From Siphonodentalium dalli (taxonomy: Eukaryota > Mollusca > Scaphopoda > Gadilida > Siphonodentaliidae), in NCBI GenBank assembly GCA_032622095.1, contig CP136065.1, forward strand, positions 99,335,343-99,399,342: a DNA stretch of 64,000 nucleotides. The letters run 5' to 3'. The notes under the pieces were generated by a model, which was given only the letters and a program-made list of their open reading frames with translations, did not search any database and was not told where the DNA came from. The position numbers were made by a program, and so were the translations under genes. Shown piece after piece: positions 47,876 to 59,791 of this stretch. The stretch's first letter is position 1; every line of letters starts with the position of its first letter.

Positions 47876-48575
47876 ACCGTGAAAAATGGTTACCAAATTA
47901 AGTCGCTTGAATACTTACATACTTCTCAACGCTCACGTTTATATGGGGAAGGGATTCGTATTGAATTAGTAAAACATTATATATAGCTCTTACGCTATCT
48001 TTTTTGGTTGAGTTATTCATATATGTGAATATGTGACCCGCCATATCAAATCCAGTCGGAAGTCGGGATTTTTTTTACCCTGTGCCAATGCATTATCTCA
48101 TATATGCGAGTCGACCATAGGTCGCCTCGCATATATAAGAGAATGCATTGGCCTAACAATTTTTTACAATTTTAATAATTTGTTCTTGTATTCTTTAACA
48201 ATTTTATAATTTCACCCATACAGAGCCCCAGACAAACATGAGCAGACGACACTCTTCTATATGCTTTTATATATATATATATGTGTGTGTGTGTGGCTCC
48301 CTGCAGGGTAATGGATGTTTTTTATTTTATGTCATAAAAATTGTCAGAAACATTTAGTTTAAAAAAATGATAAAAAATTGTTAGGCCAATGCATTCTCTT
48401 ATATATGCGAGGCGACCTATGGTCGACTCGCATATATAAGAGAATGCATTGGCACAGGGTAAAAAAATCCCGACTTCCGACTGGATTTGATATGGCGGGT
48501 CACATATAAGCAATTCGATGCGAGACATTCTTGCCGCCATTTTAGAGCATATTATGACATATACGTTTCCAGCCC
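47876..48575. repeat. Dispersed repeat V, copy 2 (interrupted by the 48.03-48.50 kb MITE)
   Basis: Left part 47876-48032 and right part 48504-48575 match 29520-29760 in order. Confidence 0.6.
48033..48503. mobile_element. MITE with GTGACCCGCC ends carrying the same palindromes
   Basis: Inverted ends start GTGACCCGCCATATCAAATC and extend about 50 bp up to the palindromes. Flanks ATAT on both sides. Two 69-bp palindromes (48084-48152, 48385-48453) nearly match those at 18.7-18.95 kb. The site interrupts a dispersed repeat whose uninterrupted copy is near 29.65 kb. Confidence 0.85.
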
Positions 48576-48809
48576 TGTATCATGTGAAGTATACAAGCAT
48601 TGTGTTCCTTTGCCTTCCTCTCCTTGTTTTATATATGTACACAGCCTTGGTGTTATGAATATAATTATGTTTCATACCAGCAAAGTTCTTAAGAAAGACA
48701 ATTGTTGCCTGTTCTTGCTGGATACATGTGTTATGAATATTATTTGTTGTTGTTGATTTTTTTCGTTCATGTACGATTATGCTGTTTTGTCAGTAAATGC
48801 TTAAATAAC

Positions 48810-49357
48810 CAGGGGGGGGGGTGAGAGAAAAAAATCCGGCACGTACGCCGGGGTGGGTGGGTGGTCAAAGCCACCAACAAGCAATTTTTTCCGCAACTAA
48901 AAAAAAAAATTCCTGCTTGTTTTTTAGTGTTTTGGCAATGAGTTGGGCTTCAAAACCACTTTTAATGAGAGAAATAATGTAATTCTAACTGTAAACTGAC
49001 TGTAGGCAGTTATCGTGTTGTATTTTGTTGCAAATTTTGAAATCCAAGATGGCCGCTGGCAGCCATGTTTTTTTGGCCGAATTACCTCAAAATGACTCAT
49101 TCCTATTTACATGTCCATGTTAACATCCATGATAAATAGTATGCACAGAAATTCATATACAGCTGTTTACAGTGAATTTCCCCCCGCAAATCTCTGTTTT
49201 AGTGTTAAAAGGGGGGGGTGGGTGTCAAAAAATGGTCGGAAAAAACTGCCGAAAACGGAAAAAATTTGGCGGTGGGGGTGGGTGGGTACAAAAAATGATC
49301 GAAAGGGAAAAAATGCCATACGTGCCTGAATTTTTTTTCCGACCCCCCCCCCCCCTG
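48810..49357. mobile_element. hAT-like non-autonomous element with CAGGGG ends
   Basis: The ends are CAGGGGGGGGG and a matching CCCCCCTG, with inner inverted pairing (AAAAAAATCCGGCACGTAC and its near-complement). The direct repeat AAATAAC lies on both sides (48803-48809, 49358-49364). CAGGGG termini with a 7-8-bp duplication are typical of hAT elements. Several GGGTGGGTGGG runs lie inside. Confidence 0.8.
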
Positions 49358-49439
49358 AAATAACCTCATATATGCGCTCAATAAGGTTGTCTGTAACAGT
49401 AAAATACCAAGTCTCTTTAAAAGGCCTTAATTGTCAGAT

Positions 49440-50260
49440 GAACGTCTCTGGAATTCCGTATGTCAATTCCAGTTCTCTGTTGATGCATGGGGTTCCCTTC
49501 ATTCCAATGGCCATGTCTCAGACTGGGCGCTATTTCATTGGTTGTGATGTAACAGCTCATTGCAAGGCGGAATCAAGTCTCTATAAAAGCCGATGACAAT
49601 TACAAACACAGCTTCGTGATTGGTTATATTTAAATTGCTAGGTCGGAGTTAAATTATGACATGTTGACAATTTTCCCACTCATAGCGAAACGCGACACAT
49701 GTTATAACATATAGAATACAGGCGATATATATTCATAATTAATTATTCTTATCGCAATATATATAATAGGAGATCTTATTTTCGAGTTTTTATCACCCAA
49801 CCATATTTAAATGTTTTACTGATTATTTATGCGCATCATCATGTGTTTTACATCTACTACTAAATACTACAATTTTCACAAATATTTACTACGCCAACTG
49901 TGCTCCATATTTCGAAACAATTTATTACGTTATCATGGGAAAGCCCCGGCGACATAGAAATAAGATCTGGATAGGAAATCTAGAGACCTTATAATGCGGT
50001 AAGATTATCGCCGCTTTATAAAGAGACCGTATCATGGTCCGAGCTATATTTTTCTTGTGTTTTTCTTCTTTTGGTGGGAAGGTTCAGACTGGAGAACATG
50101 TTGCTACATTAAATAAAATATTCAGACTATAACATGCCATATGTGGCGGAATGGTAGCCGAACTACAATATGTCAATCAGTTCATTTTTGCACTGTGCCA
50201 CTTATTTTGAACGAAGACAGTCGGTCGCATGTAATACATACTATACGATGATATGTTTCA
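49440..50260. repeat. Dispersed repeat U, copy 2
   Basis: Second copy of U without the GAT/ATC microsatellite. It includes CTACTACTAAATACTAC and AGCCGAACTACAATATGT, matching 23870 and 24625. Confidence 0.6.
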
Positions 50261-50698
50261 TTTGTCATTATCTATACGAAAGAAACATATGAGAACTGTT
50301 GCACGCGCTTCATATGTAAATAGAATATAGCCGTCTCTCTACTTGATGATATGCAAGTATATATCGTGCTCTAGTCTGTCAATGACTGAAGTGCGACGTT
50401 TTCGTTAATTCTCCAGTCTAAATCTTGCAATTTTCTTCACGATGACCATAAAGCATTTCCGTGAAGAATGTATTATACAGCTATAGGCCTACATGTATTT
50501 TTGAGTTTTAACCAGCTTTAACTCATAAGAATACTGTCACATTCATTGTATGCTCAATTTCTGAGGATGTTCTGGAAAGTTCAACATGCATGCATGCAAA
50601 CTCAGGCTTGTTGTGTGTTGATCTTAATAGCTGACAATTCCTTTAAATCAATCCCCTTAGATTGTTTCTCTGTCTGTGGTATGTTTACAGGATCTTAA

Positions 50699-51836
50699 CC
50701 CTTTGAACCCCAGCGGCCGGAAAACCGGCCGCTACGTGAACCTCCAAATACCCTAGCGGCCGGTATACCGGCCGCTGAACCGGCCATTATAACGACCACC
50801 ACGTGTTTATGGTTTATAGCTATGCGATTCAATAACAAATCGACGTCTAAACTCTAGTTATATATATCAAATATAAAAAGCCTGTTCAAATTATATTTAT
50901 ATGGTGAAGGGCCTCGATCGCATATCAAGTTGATTTCTTCGCGCATGCGCAGAGCAGCGAAATGCGAAATAAATGGTTAATAGCGTACTTATGCACGATA
51001 TACACACTAATATATGTTTAAATGGCCCCATAAGACATCGGCAGTGGTCAGTGTGTGTATATGGAATGTCTACCCGCTATAGTATCGGGTAGGAATATAT
51101 GCGCATGCGCAGAACATAGGTTGTAAATGACAAAAACATGAGTTTTAATCGAAATGTGGTGTTATATATAGGACATATAGCTGCATCATAATTGCAGTTT
51201 CTTGCTAATGTCGGGTAGTTGTCTGGTAACCGTTACTACGGAGAGATTGGGTGGCAAAGTGTCCTTATATTTTATGATCATAGAATGGTCCATGCATAAC
51301 AAACATATGTATGCACAGTTTCAAACAGGTGCCCCCATTGAACATATACAGCATTATGCTACTAGATATTGTATAAATTAAGGGAACACTACCACTTAAT
51401 GGTTAGTGCAGTGGTGGTATCCGTTCATTTGTGGTACTTGATTAGCAACCGTTGCTACCCTTAAATAATTAATTTCATTCGATCTCTCTTAAATTCTTGT
51501 CGGATATATCTCAAATTTCACATTAGGGTATTATCGTCATCAAAAACGAAATCACTGACATTGAGTTATGACATACCATGATATAATTGCCTTTTCCAGT
51601 CAATTCGGGGTAGTTGCCTAGCAACCGTTACCAAGACGCTGACGCGTGGCAAAGTCTCCCGATTTTATAATGATCAGTGATCAATGGGGGGGGGGGGGCT
51701 GTAAAGTTTCATACCTGTGTCACAAATTAAACATAACCAACATCATCCAACAAGACACTATAAACTTTAAAGGAAAATCCCACGAGGAGCCCAGGGTCAG
51801 GGTGTCGGTCGTGGTAGGGCGTCCGGGTTCAAAGGG
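50699..51836. mobile_element. TTAA-flanked element with CCCTTTGAACCC ends
   Basis: TTAA at 50695-50698 and 51837-51840. Ends CCCTTTGAACCC and GGGTTCAAAGGG. Near the left end are two 22-bp palindromes, AGCGGCCGG-AAAA-CCGGCCGCT and AGCGGCCGG-TATA-CCGGCCGCT. It repeats TAGTTGCCTAGCAACCGTTA-like segments (three around 51215, 51445 and 51610). Non-coding, piggyBac-like ends. Confidence 0.8.
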
Positions 51837-52054
51837 TTAACAACACTCCAATTCAACAACTGAATAATTGTAAATAAATTACCTATCTATTCAATGGTCT
51901 GAGATGCAGTATAAAGATTTTATACAGGCAATTGACTAAAGCGGGGTAACTCTACATTCCCAATGCCACACACGTCATTCAACAGTTTTACAAACCACCA
52001 CTGAGTCTCGGCAAAGTTGGCAAACCTCTTCAGTCTCAGTACATGTAAGGTCTC

Positions 52055-52985
52055 AACATATAAATAATGGTGCTGGACATTTGCAGAATGGGGTCCCCCA
52101 GAGGGTTAATTTCGTGACGCTACCCATCACAACGAACTAGCTTCACTAAATTCGTCCTATGGGGACATCATCTGCCATGAGAGACCTTTAACATATTTAA
52201 AGGTACTCAACCTGTAAAGAGGGTCCCCATCTCAACAGATTCCAACAACAACAATCCGATCAGAGGGTCCTATATTACTATTTCTTTGGCTTTGGGGGTA
52301 AAAAATATTTGATTCGAGTCGAGGAACCCATCAAACAAAGCTCAGAGTTATTAGATATTGATTTTTGAAAATTCTTATGTTCTCGAGATGAGTACTTATA
52401 ACTGCCGTCAATTTGGTAACCTGCTCGAGATATTACGCCAAAATTCTATTCAAACAGATAAGGATGGATAACTCTATAATCAAGTGGGTAATAATAACGA
52501 ATTTTTGACTATCTTCTGGGCCAGAAAGAATTCCCGATAATGAAAAATAATAGATTTCTAAAATCGATATCTAACAAATCTGAGCTTTGATGGGTGACTT
52601 CCTCGACTCGAATCAAATATTTTTGACCCCCGAAGCCATTGAAATAGTAATTGAGAGGAGTTTTATCGGGTTGAGTACCTTTAAGTTCCCAGATGGTGCA
52701 CGAAGATGGTATCGATGTGCACCCACTGGACACCTCGGTTATGCATTGTGTCGTCTGCCGATTTTGGAATATGGAGAAACTAACATAAAAAAGAAACGTT
52801 CTAAAGAAGTTTCCAAAGAAACTTGTCAATTTGATAACAAAGATACATTCCAGAGAAGATCGGGCCTAAGCATGAGGTCCCCATAAGGTGAAGTTAGTTA
52901 TATGCTAGCCCGATGTGCGGGGTAGCGTCACTGAATTCACCCTCTGGCGACCTCATCCTGCAAATGCCCGGCACCATATTTTGAG
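52055..52985. repeat. Inverted repeat with 130-bp arms enclosing a TTAA MITE
   Basis: Left arm 52055-52185 (GGACATTTGCAGAATGGGGT, GTGACGCTACC) is complementary to the right arm 52850-52985 (GGTAGCGTCACTGAATTCACC region). MITE 52201-52680 sits between them, so it is nested. Confidence 0.75.
52201..52680. mobile_element. TTAA MITE with AGGTACTCAA ends, copy 3
   Basis: TTAA on both sides (52197-52200, 52681-52684). Ends AGGTACTCAACC and GGTTGAGTACCT. Inner arms around ATTTGATTCGAGTCGAGGAA form an inverted repeat of more than 100 bp. It lies inside a larger inverted-repeat structure. Confidence 0.85.
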
Positions 52986-52999
52986 GCCTAGTACCCGTA

Positions 53000-54080
53000 A
53001 TGCATTGCTTGAGGAGCCCAGAATGTACCATCAGTTAAAACTTTCTCACAAAAGCTGATACAAGCTCTATCCTATTTGATATATGTTGAGGGGAATTATC
53101 TGAGTATACGTGTTGGGAATAATATTATATAGGTATGGGCCCGTGTGGGACTCCTTGCATGATGATTGACTTCCACTACGCCAACTTTCATTTGTGATGT
53201 CGTCAGTCACTTTGGAGCGTGGCCAACAATATTTATTTATTATCATTGACTGATTTTGCCAGAAGGAAAATAGAATATGGCCATTTTTATTAATATACAG
53301 GTTTAGACCAAACAACATAATTCTAACCTCAAACGCCAGCTACTGTTACCTCCCTACATAAACTGTTGACACTGAGACATCGCCAGCCTTGTTCGTGTAC
53401 TGATACTAGATGTATAAATATGATTGATCTTTAGTACCGATACTGCGGAAACGTCTGGCGATCACATGCAAGCATCATCTGACCGTTTGCTGTCGACAGC
53501 GCCCGAAGTTTGAAGTTTGAACCTCTCAAGCTAAGCCCATTAAACGGCGACACAGGCTAGCTTCTTCATAATAGGGATTAACGATATCTCTGCCCATTCG
53601 CTCGTATAAAGTACTGACCTCGAATTCCATACATATACCTGTTCGTCCACACGTCGGCAAATTTGTCTGGCAAAAATGATGAGGAATTTGCCGCATATAT
53701 ATGGTTTTATTTTTTGCAATTTGGAATATGAAATTTGTAATTACAGAGTATGCGTCCGCGGTTCTCGTATTTGTGATATAAGCCACGATTGAATGCGCGA
53801 TTGAACCAGCCAGATACTGGAAGTTTTGAATGTAGCCCTACATTATCCCTTGTGTGATTACATAGGTCACATCGATGCTGTTGATCCATTAAATGTTTGA
53901 AAATCTTAATATGCTATATATCACACTGGCAAAGTTACCTGCCCATTCTGCAGCGGGCTATTATGGGGTACTAGAAGCCCACATAAATATGTGAACGATA
54001 ACTGTTTGCTGCATGTGTCCCTCTGTTTATTGAACCTGTCGTGAACTGCATATCTACGAAAGCGCATTCGGGCCATCCGA
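53000..54080. other. Region without recognised features
   Basis: Short ORFs only; one minus-strand ORF of 86 codons at 53526-53786 has no recognisable domain. Confidence 0.45.
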
Positions 54081-54107
54081 AACACCACCGCTCCCCCAAA
54101 TATACAA

Positions 54108-54345
54108 CTCGTAAACGACTTGCAAGTCGACTTCCAACAACTCGTTATAAAGGCTTGCAAGTCGTCATATATATACCGACTTCCAACAACTCGTTATAAC
54201 GACTTGTGAGTCGTTATATAATGAGTTTCCGGAAGTCGTTATAATGACTTGTATATAGAAATAACAACAAACGTTATAACGACTGGTTTTTATTATTACA
54301 AGTCGTTATAACAACTTTCACAACTCGTTATAACGAGTGGAATAG
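54108..54345. repeat. Cluster of GTTATAAC palindromes, copy 1
   Basis: At least seven copies of CGTTATAACG or close variants, several in ACTCGTTATAACGACTTG, interleaved with ACTTGCAAGTCG. Repeated at about 59001-59238 in copy 2. Confidence 0.85.
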
Positions 54346-54897
54346 ATATATTTTGGTTCCTCTTCAAAATTGTATGGTATGTGTATAATGTTATCTGGGA
54401 ATTCGAATATTAAGTGAACCTTTAATAAATTGAGGTAGTGTGTGAAGGCATCCTTAGGATCGGCACGAATTCATATAATATGAACATTTGTTTTCACCCT
54501 TCAGAAAATCCCATGCAGTTTCCATATTTTTGGAATTGGAAATCTCAAAACAAAGTAACTCAAAACAGAAACTAATTATTGAGCTGAATTGTCTGAACTG
54601 CATGATTTCGATGTGATGTAGTATAACATAGATTTGTTGCTTCGTCAGCGGGGGGGGGGGGGTCTGCGGGGAAATCCAGGATACAATGTTTAAATTTGTG
54701 TTGTTTTAATTGTTAGGGTCCGCCCAACACCCGGGAAAGCAATATTTTTTTCAAGGGCAATTGGGGAAAACACTGGCTAATTAAACTTGTCAAATAAGGT
54801 TCAGCAACGGTATACCCACAGGTTACCCGCACCATTATATATACGACAAAGATGTGAATGCACAGCACGGCATTGTCTAAACGTGGTGACCATCTAT

Positions 54898-55822
54898 GGG
54901 GCGCCGTTCCTCTATTTATCCCCTATTTAGAGATATCTCCAATTCATTTGGAGATATCTCCAATTCATTAAGAGATATCTCCAATTGTTATGAGATATCT
55001 CCAATTGTCAATGAGATATCTCCATAATAATATGGAGATATCTCTAAATCAATAGCAGATATCTCTTAATTCACGAGGAGATATATCTCTTAGCCACGAG
55101 GAGATATCTCCAAATCTACGCGATATGCAGATATCTCTTCGTCCAATTAAGAGATATCTCGAATTAAGAGATATCTCCAATTCATTAGCAGATATCTCTT
55201 AATTCACTAGGAGATATCTCTTAGTAACATGATTTAGAGATATCTCTTAATTCGCGAGGAGATACCTCTTAGTCATTTGGGGATATCTCTTAATGCTGTC
55301 GAATTGGAGATATATCTCTTCGTGGTCGAGGAGATATCTCTTTAAGCCTTCCCAGTCATCACTGCCGAATTGGAGATATCTCTTAGTGATCGAGGAGATA
55401 TCTCTTAATTCAGCAGCCTAAGAGATATCTCCAAATGGCTAAGAGATATCTCCTTGCGAATTAAGAGATATCTCTAAATCACTATAGGAGATATCTCCTC
55501 GCGAATTAAGATATATCTCTAAATCATGCCACTAAGAGATATATCTCCTCGGGAATTAAGAGATATCTGCTAATGAATTGGAGATATCTCTTAATTCACG
55601 AGGAGATATCTCTTAGTCATTTGGAAATATCTCTTAATTGAACGAAGAGATATCTCCTCGGTCATGTCGATTAAGAGATATCTCTAAATTGCTAGCAGAT
55701 ATCTCTTAATTCGCGAGGAGATATCTCTAAATCGCTAGGATATATCTCTTAATTCACGAGGAGATATCTCTTAGCCACGAGGAGATATCTTCAAATAGGG
55801 GATAAATAGAGGAACGGCGCCC
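54898..55822. mobile_element. Inverted-end element filled with GATATC palindromes, copy 1
   Basis: Perfect 30-bp inverted ends (GGGCGCCGTTCCTCTATTTA, then TCCCCTATTT) enclose about 38 copies of AGAGATATCTCT / GGAGATATCTCC with spacers of mostly 7-13 bp, giving a period of about 20-24 bp. Spacer words occur in both orientations, e.g. CTTAATTCGCGAGG and CCTCGCGAATTAAG. Three copies are widened symmetrically to AGATATATCT. No ORF. Flanks extend the pairing (ATCTAT / ATAGAT). Not a known family to me. Confidence 0.9.
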
Positions 55823-56874
55823 GGATAGATTACCAACTGGTCGCACAGACTGTTTCCATTATATTCCATCTGCAGTCTGTTCCAGTAATAAACAATAACA
55901 AGTGATTGAAGAACACATCGACAAAATATATGTTTTCTTTGCAAATGACAGAAACCACAGGGAACCTGCATGTAAAAACCACATGGGCTCTGCATGTAAC
56001 TCTCCGCCCACACGCCACCAACCCGGACCTTGTATCCTGGAATTATTTCGCGACCCCACCCACCCTCACCCCCTGTCATCAGAGCGAATAAATTGACCCA
56101 ATGCTTTTATTCTTGATCGTATATTACGATACATCTCCATTCTAACCAAAAACCTTTATACATTAACATGTAATGTGTATGTTGCTTGTTACCATATTCT
56201 TGTTGGAACATTTCATGTACAGTCATAAATTTATGTCAACACCAAACTAGTTTATACGGATTGATTCACTATTGTACTGACATTGAGTATTACATTTATA
56301 TAAATCCTGTTTCCTGATCGAATGTGTTGTTTTCTTGGTCCTACATATACACAATGTTTCTGACCAACGGGGCAAAACCCTTCTATGTGGATATAATTTT
56401 TTTCCATGCAGGTTAATGAGAACACTAACGATAATTCAAATCCGACTGATGATAACAATATGACGTGCATATTCGGACGACTGCATTTATATAGGTTTTA
56501 ACAAGAGCATCGCTAGGGTGTGGCAATATACGCCCTTTAGCCATTTCGAATTGTACTACCGCAAAATAAAATAATAATTTGAGCTTACATTTGAAGAATA
56601 TCTGATATACCCCTAATTTCAATGCCAAAATGCGGTCGAATTATAAGTCGAAAAATGGCCGTAACTCATGTGAAAATAATTAGACAAAACCAATATTCGA
56701 ACTTGGCCTGTATCGTTAGCTGGGAAATACACATATTTTGGTTCAGATCAAATAATCCAAAACTTGAGTTATCGATCGGAAACCAAAAATGTTAACGGAA
56801 GGACGGACAGACAGATTGACGCACGGACGGACAGACTGATTACATCATACGACCTTTTTTCAAAAGGGTTTATA

Positions 56875-58860
56875 AAAACGGGACCTATTATATTTTGATC
56901 TGTACGTCCGTCTGTTCACAATTCGTTCCTGGATGATATAGCTTTAGTTCTCCTGAACTAATTGTAATGAAATTTGGTATGTAGTTCATTAACACAAAAT
57001 GTAGATAAACTTCTATTTTGGGGTCCGGTCGCTCATTAATATCGAAGTTATCATTGAAGTGCGTGTTCAAATATCGTCCGCCCGCCCGTTTTGATCAAAG
57101 TTACACACCTTTTTCGACTATGAAATTTTGATTTTATTGTTTCCTGTTGATAACTATGGTTATGGTTGGTTTATCACCACCAAACTTAGTATGTCTCTGA
57201 TTTGACTCAAAACACAAGTTCCGCTGAATTGGGGATTTATCCAATGATTCTCACCAGATTGATGGGCCCTTTTGGTTTTCAGCTGATAACTCCAAGCTAT
57301 GGAATCCTTCCAACATACACTTTGTAATAAAAGGTCGCTGACCAAAATTCCCCCCGACGAAGGTGGCAGGTTTGAAGGATTTGTGGGTTTCAGACCCCTA
57401 TAATTATATACAACAAACTGTAGGAGGAATTGATTACACCAATATGATACAAATTGAATATTCAATAAATGTGTTGCACATCTTCAATGTATCGAGAAAG
57501 AGTTAATAACTCTAAAATAAAAAAAAAACATAAAACATTTCTATGTCGAAAAATGGCAATAACTCCGCCAAAATTACTCCGACTATAAATTCAAAAACGC
57601 AGGTTCCCATGCTTGTTGACATCTGTCCCAAGTTGCCAATTGTCGAGGGGACAACAAGCCAATGGGCGTATTATGCGACCGTGGCGGTCCTCTTGTTACA
57701 CTCTGCATTGAAAGTGTCTCAAAATTGAAAGCAATAATGAATACCATCTGCTACATGTAGATATCATTCTCCCCATACTGGTTCGTGAAATTTCATGATT
57801 CGAACACATGGAGACTTCATACAATGACGTTCTGACTCGAGCACCCTAACAACCGGTTGAGATGGAAAATGATATCAACATAAAACAGTTTGCCCAATCA
57901 GAGGTTAGTACCGGTGCGATGGTCCATCTGTTACCTTTGTCGTATTTTAATGCCTATGCATGCAACTCCAACCTACGATGGCTCAGATATTTAGAGATAC
58001 CCCAGCCAACGTTGAGACATGCATATCTAGATATATATTGTTTAATCGTACTATAAGGCAATAACTACATCATAAATGGATGGACCAAGTCGTTTGTATG
58101 TGGGCATTGTTTTTCTGGATTCTTCATGGTCGGTCAGCATATCATATGGCTCATTCAAATCTGAACTGCCAACGACTGAGTTACATGTAGATTCAAAGAT
58201 GTAACAAGAGTGTTTTATGGACACACTTACCACGGACGCAGTCTTCACTCTAAGGGGCATAACTATATAACATGTAATTGACTATCCCTTTTGCATTATG
58301 ATTATCGGCCATCCCCGATATTGGTTATATAACTCAAATATGGCAACAGAAACCAAGTTGTTACGGATGCACGCCCTATGGGAACCCATTGGCATTTAAC
58401 CGTTAACGGTCCAGACAGAAGTGAGCACATGCAATGATTTTACTTCTACGATATGAGAACAAACGCGTCGCTAAAGGGCGTGGCAAAATACGTCCGTTGT
58501 AATTCCAACAAAGGGTCATAACTCTGGTAAAAATTGGGGGGTATACATGATAACCCAAATTAGAACTTGACCTGTATTTTGCACTAGTAAACGCATACAC
58601 GAAATTTCATTCCATTCAGTTCAGACTTACCAAAATTATCAACCGGAAACGAAAATTGAGTGCGAATTCGAACAAAAAAAGCCAGAACTCTGGTTAAAAT
58701 TGGTGGGCTAAACCCGAATTCGAATTTTACCTGTATTTTGTGCTAGTCTGTGAAACCACAAACCAAATTTCATTCCATTCAGTTGATAATTTCTAAAGTT
58801 ATCATCGGGAAACCAAAAGCGAATGAAAGTTCACAGACCAATAATAATAGGTCCCGTCTG
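56875..58860. repeat. Segment bounded by inverted GGGACCTATTAT, copy 1
   Basis: ACGGGACCTATTAT at the left and ATAATAGGTCCCGTCTG at the right. Inside are paired phrases (AATTTCATTCCATTCAGTT twice, CCAGAACTCTGGTTAAAAT variants). Just left is a GGACGGACAGAC microsatellite. Looks like a decayed non-autonomous element; mirrored at 61745-63730. Confidence 0.5.
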
Positions 58861-59000
58861 TTTGTTTTTAAACTGGCGTATTAAAAGTGGGAATAGAACA
58901 TGGCAGAAGAGCATAGTTAATATTTAATTTAATTTATTTAAAGGCTTGAACATTATTTATTACTATACATGGATACACCACCGCTCCCCCAAATATACAA

Positions 59001-59238
59001 CTCGTAAACGACTTGCAAGTCGACTTCCAACAACTCGTTATAAAGGCTTGCAAGTCGTCATATATATATACCGACTTCCAACAACTCGTTATAACGACTT
59101 GTGAGTCGTTATATAATGAGTTTCCGGAAGTCGTTATAATGACTTGTATATAGAAATAACAACAAACGTTATAACGACTGGTTTTTATTATTACAAGTCG
59201 TTATAACAACTTTCACAACTCGTTATAACGAGTGGAAT
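59001..59238. repeat. Cluster of GTTATAAC palindromes, copy 2
   Basis: Counterpart of 54108-54345, with one extra TA in the TATATA stretch. Confidence 0.85.
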
Positions 59239-59791
59239 AGATATATTTTGGTTCCTCTTCAAAATTGTATGGTATGTGTATAATGTTATCTGGGAATTCG
59301 AATATTAAGTGAACCTTTAATAAATTGAGGTAGTGTGTGAAGGCATCCTTAGGATCGGCACGAATTCATATAATATGAACATTTGTTTTCACCCTTCAGA
59401 AAATCCCATGCAGTTTCCATATTTTTGGAATTGGAAATCTCAAAACAAAGTAACTCAAAACAGAAACTAATTATTGAGCTGAATTGTCTGAACTGCATGA
59501 TTTCGATGTGATGTAGTATAACATAGATTTGTTGCTTCGTCAGCGGGGGGGGAGGTCTGCGGGGAAATCCAGGATACAATGTTTAAATTTGTGTTGTTTT
59601 AATTGTTAGGGTCCGCCCAACACCCGAGAAAGCAATATTTTTTTCAAGGGCAATTGGGGAAAACACTGGCTAATTAAACTTGTCAAATAAGGTTCAGCAA
59701 CGGTATACCCACAGGTTACCCGCACCATTATATATACGACAAAGATGTGAATGCACAGCACGGCATTGTCTAAACGTGGTGACCATCTATG

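Larger units (their letters stand above)
54083..58975. repeat. 4.9-kb tandem duplicated unit, copy 1
   Basis: Starts CACCACCGCTCCCCCAAATA and ends at TATACATGGATA. It contains a GTTATAAC palindrome cluster, the GATATC palindrome element and a repeat-derived region. No coding sequence recognised; every ORF in it is mirrored in copy 2 at an offset of 4,870 bp. Confidence 0.97.

Noticed and set aside
49111-49363. Gly/Trp-rich ORFs
   Set aside because: Generated by G-runs inside the hAT-like element.
54926-55800. Short palindromes with spacers, resembling CRISPR or an integron array
   Set aside because: The repeats are 10-12 bp, spacers are shared words rather than unique sequences, there are no cas or integrase genes, and the DNA is eukaryotic.
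55771-56096. Overlapping ORFs of 60-102 codons, duplicated at 60641-60966
   Set aside because: Present in both copies only because the DNA is duplicated; open on both strands and with no recognisable domain.
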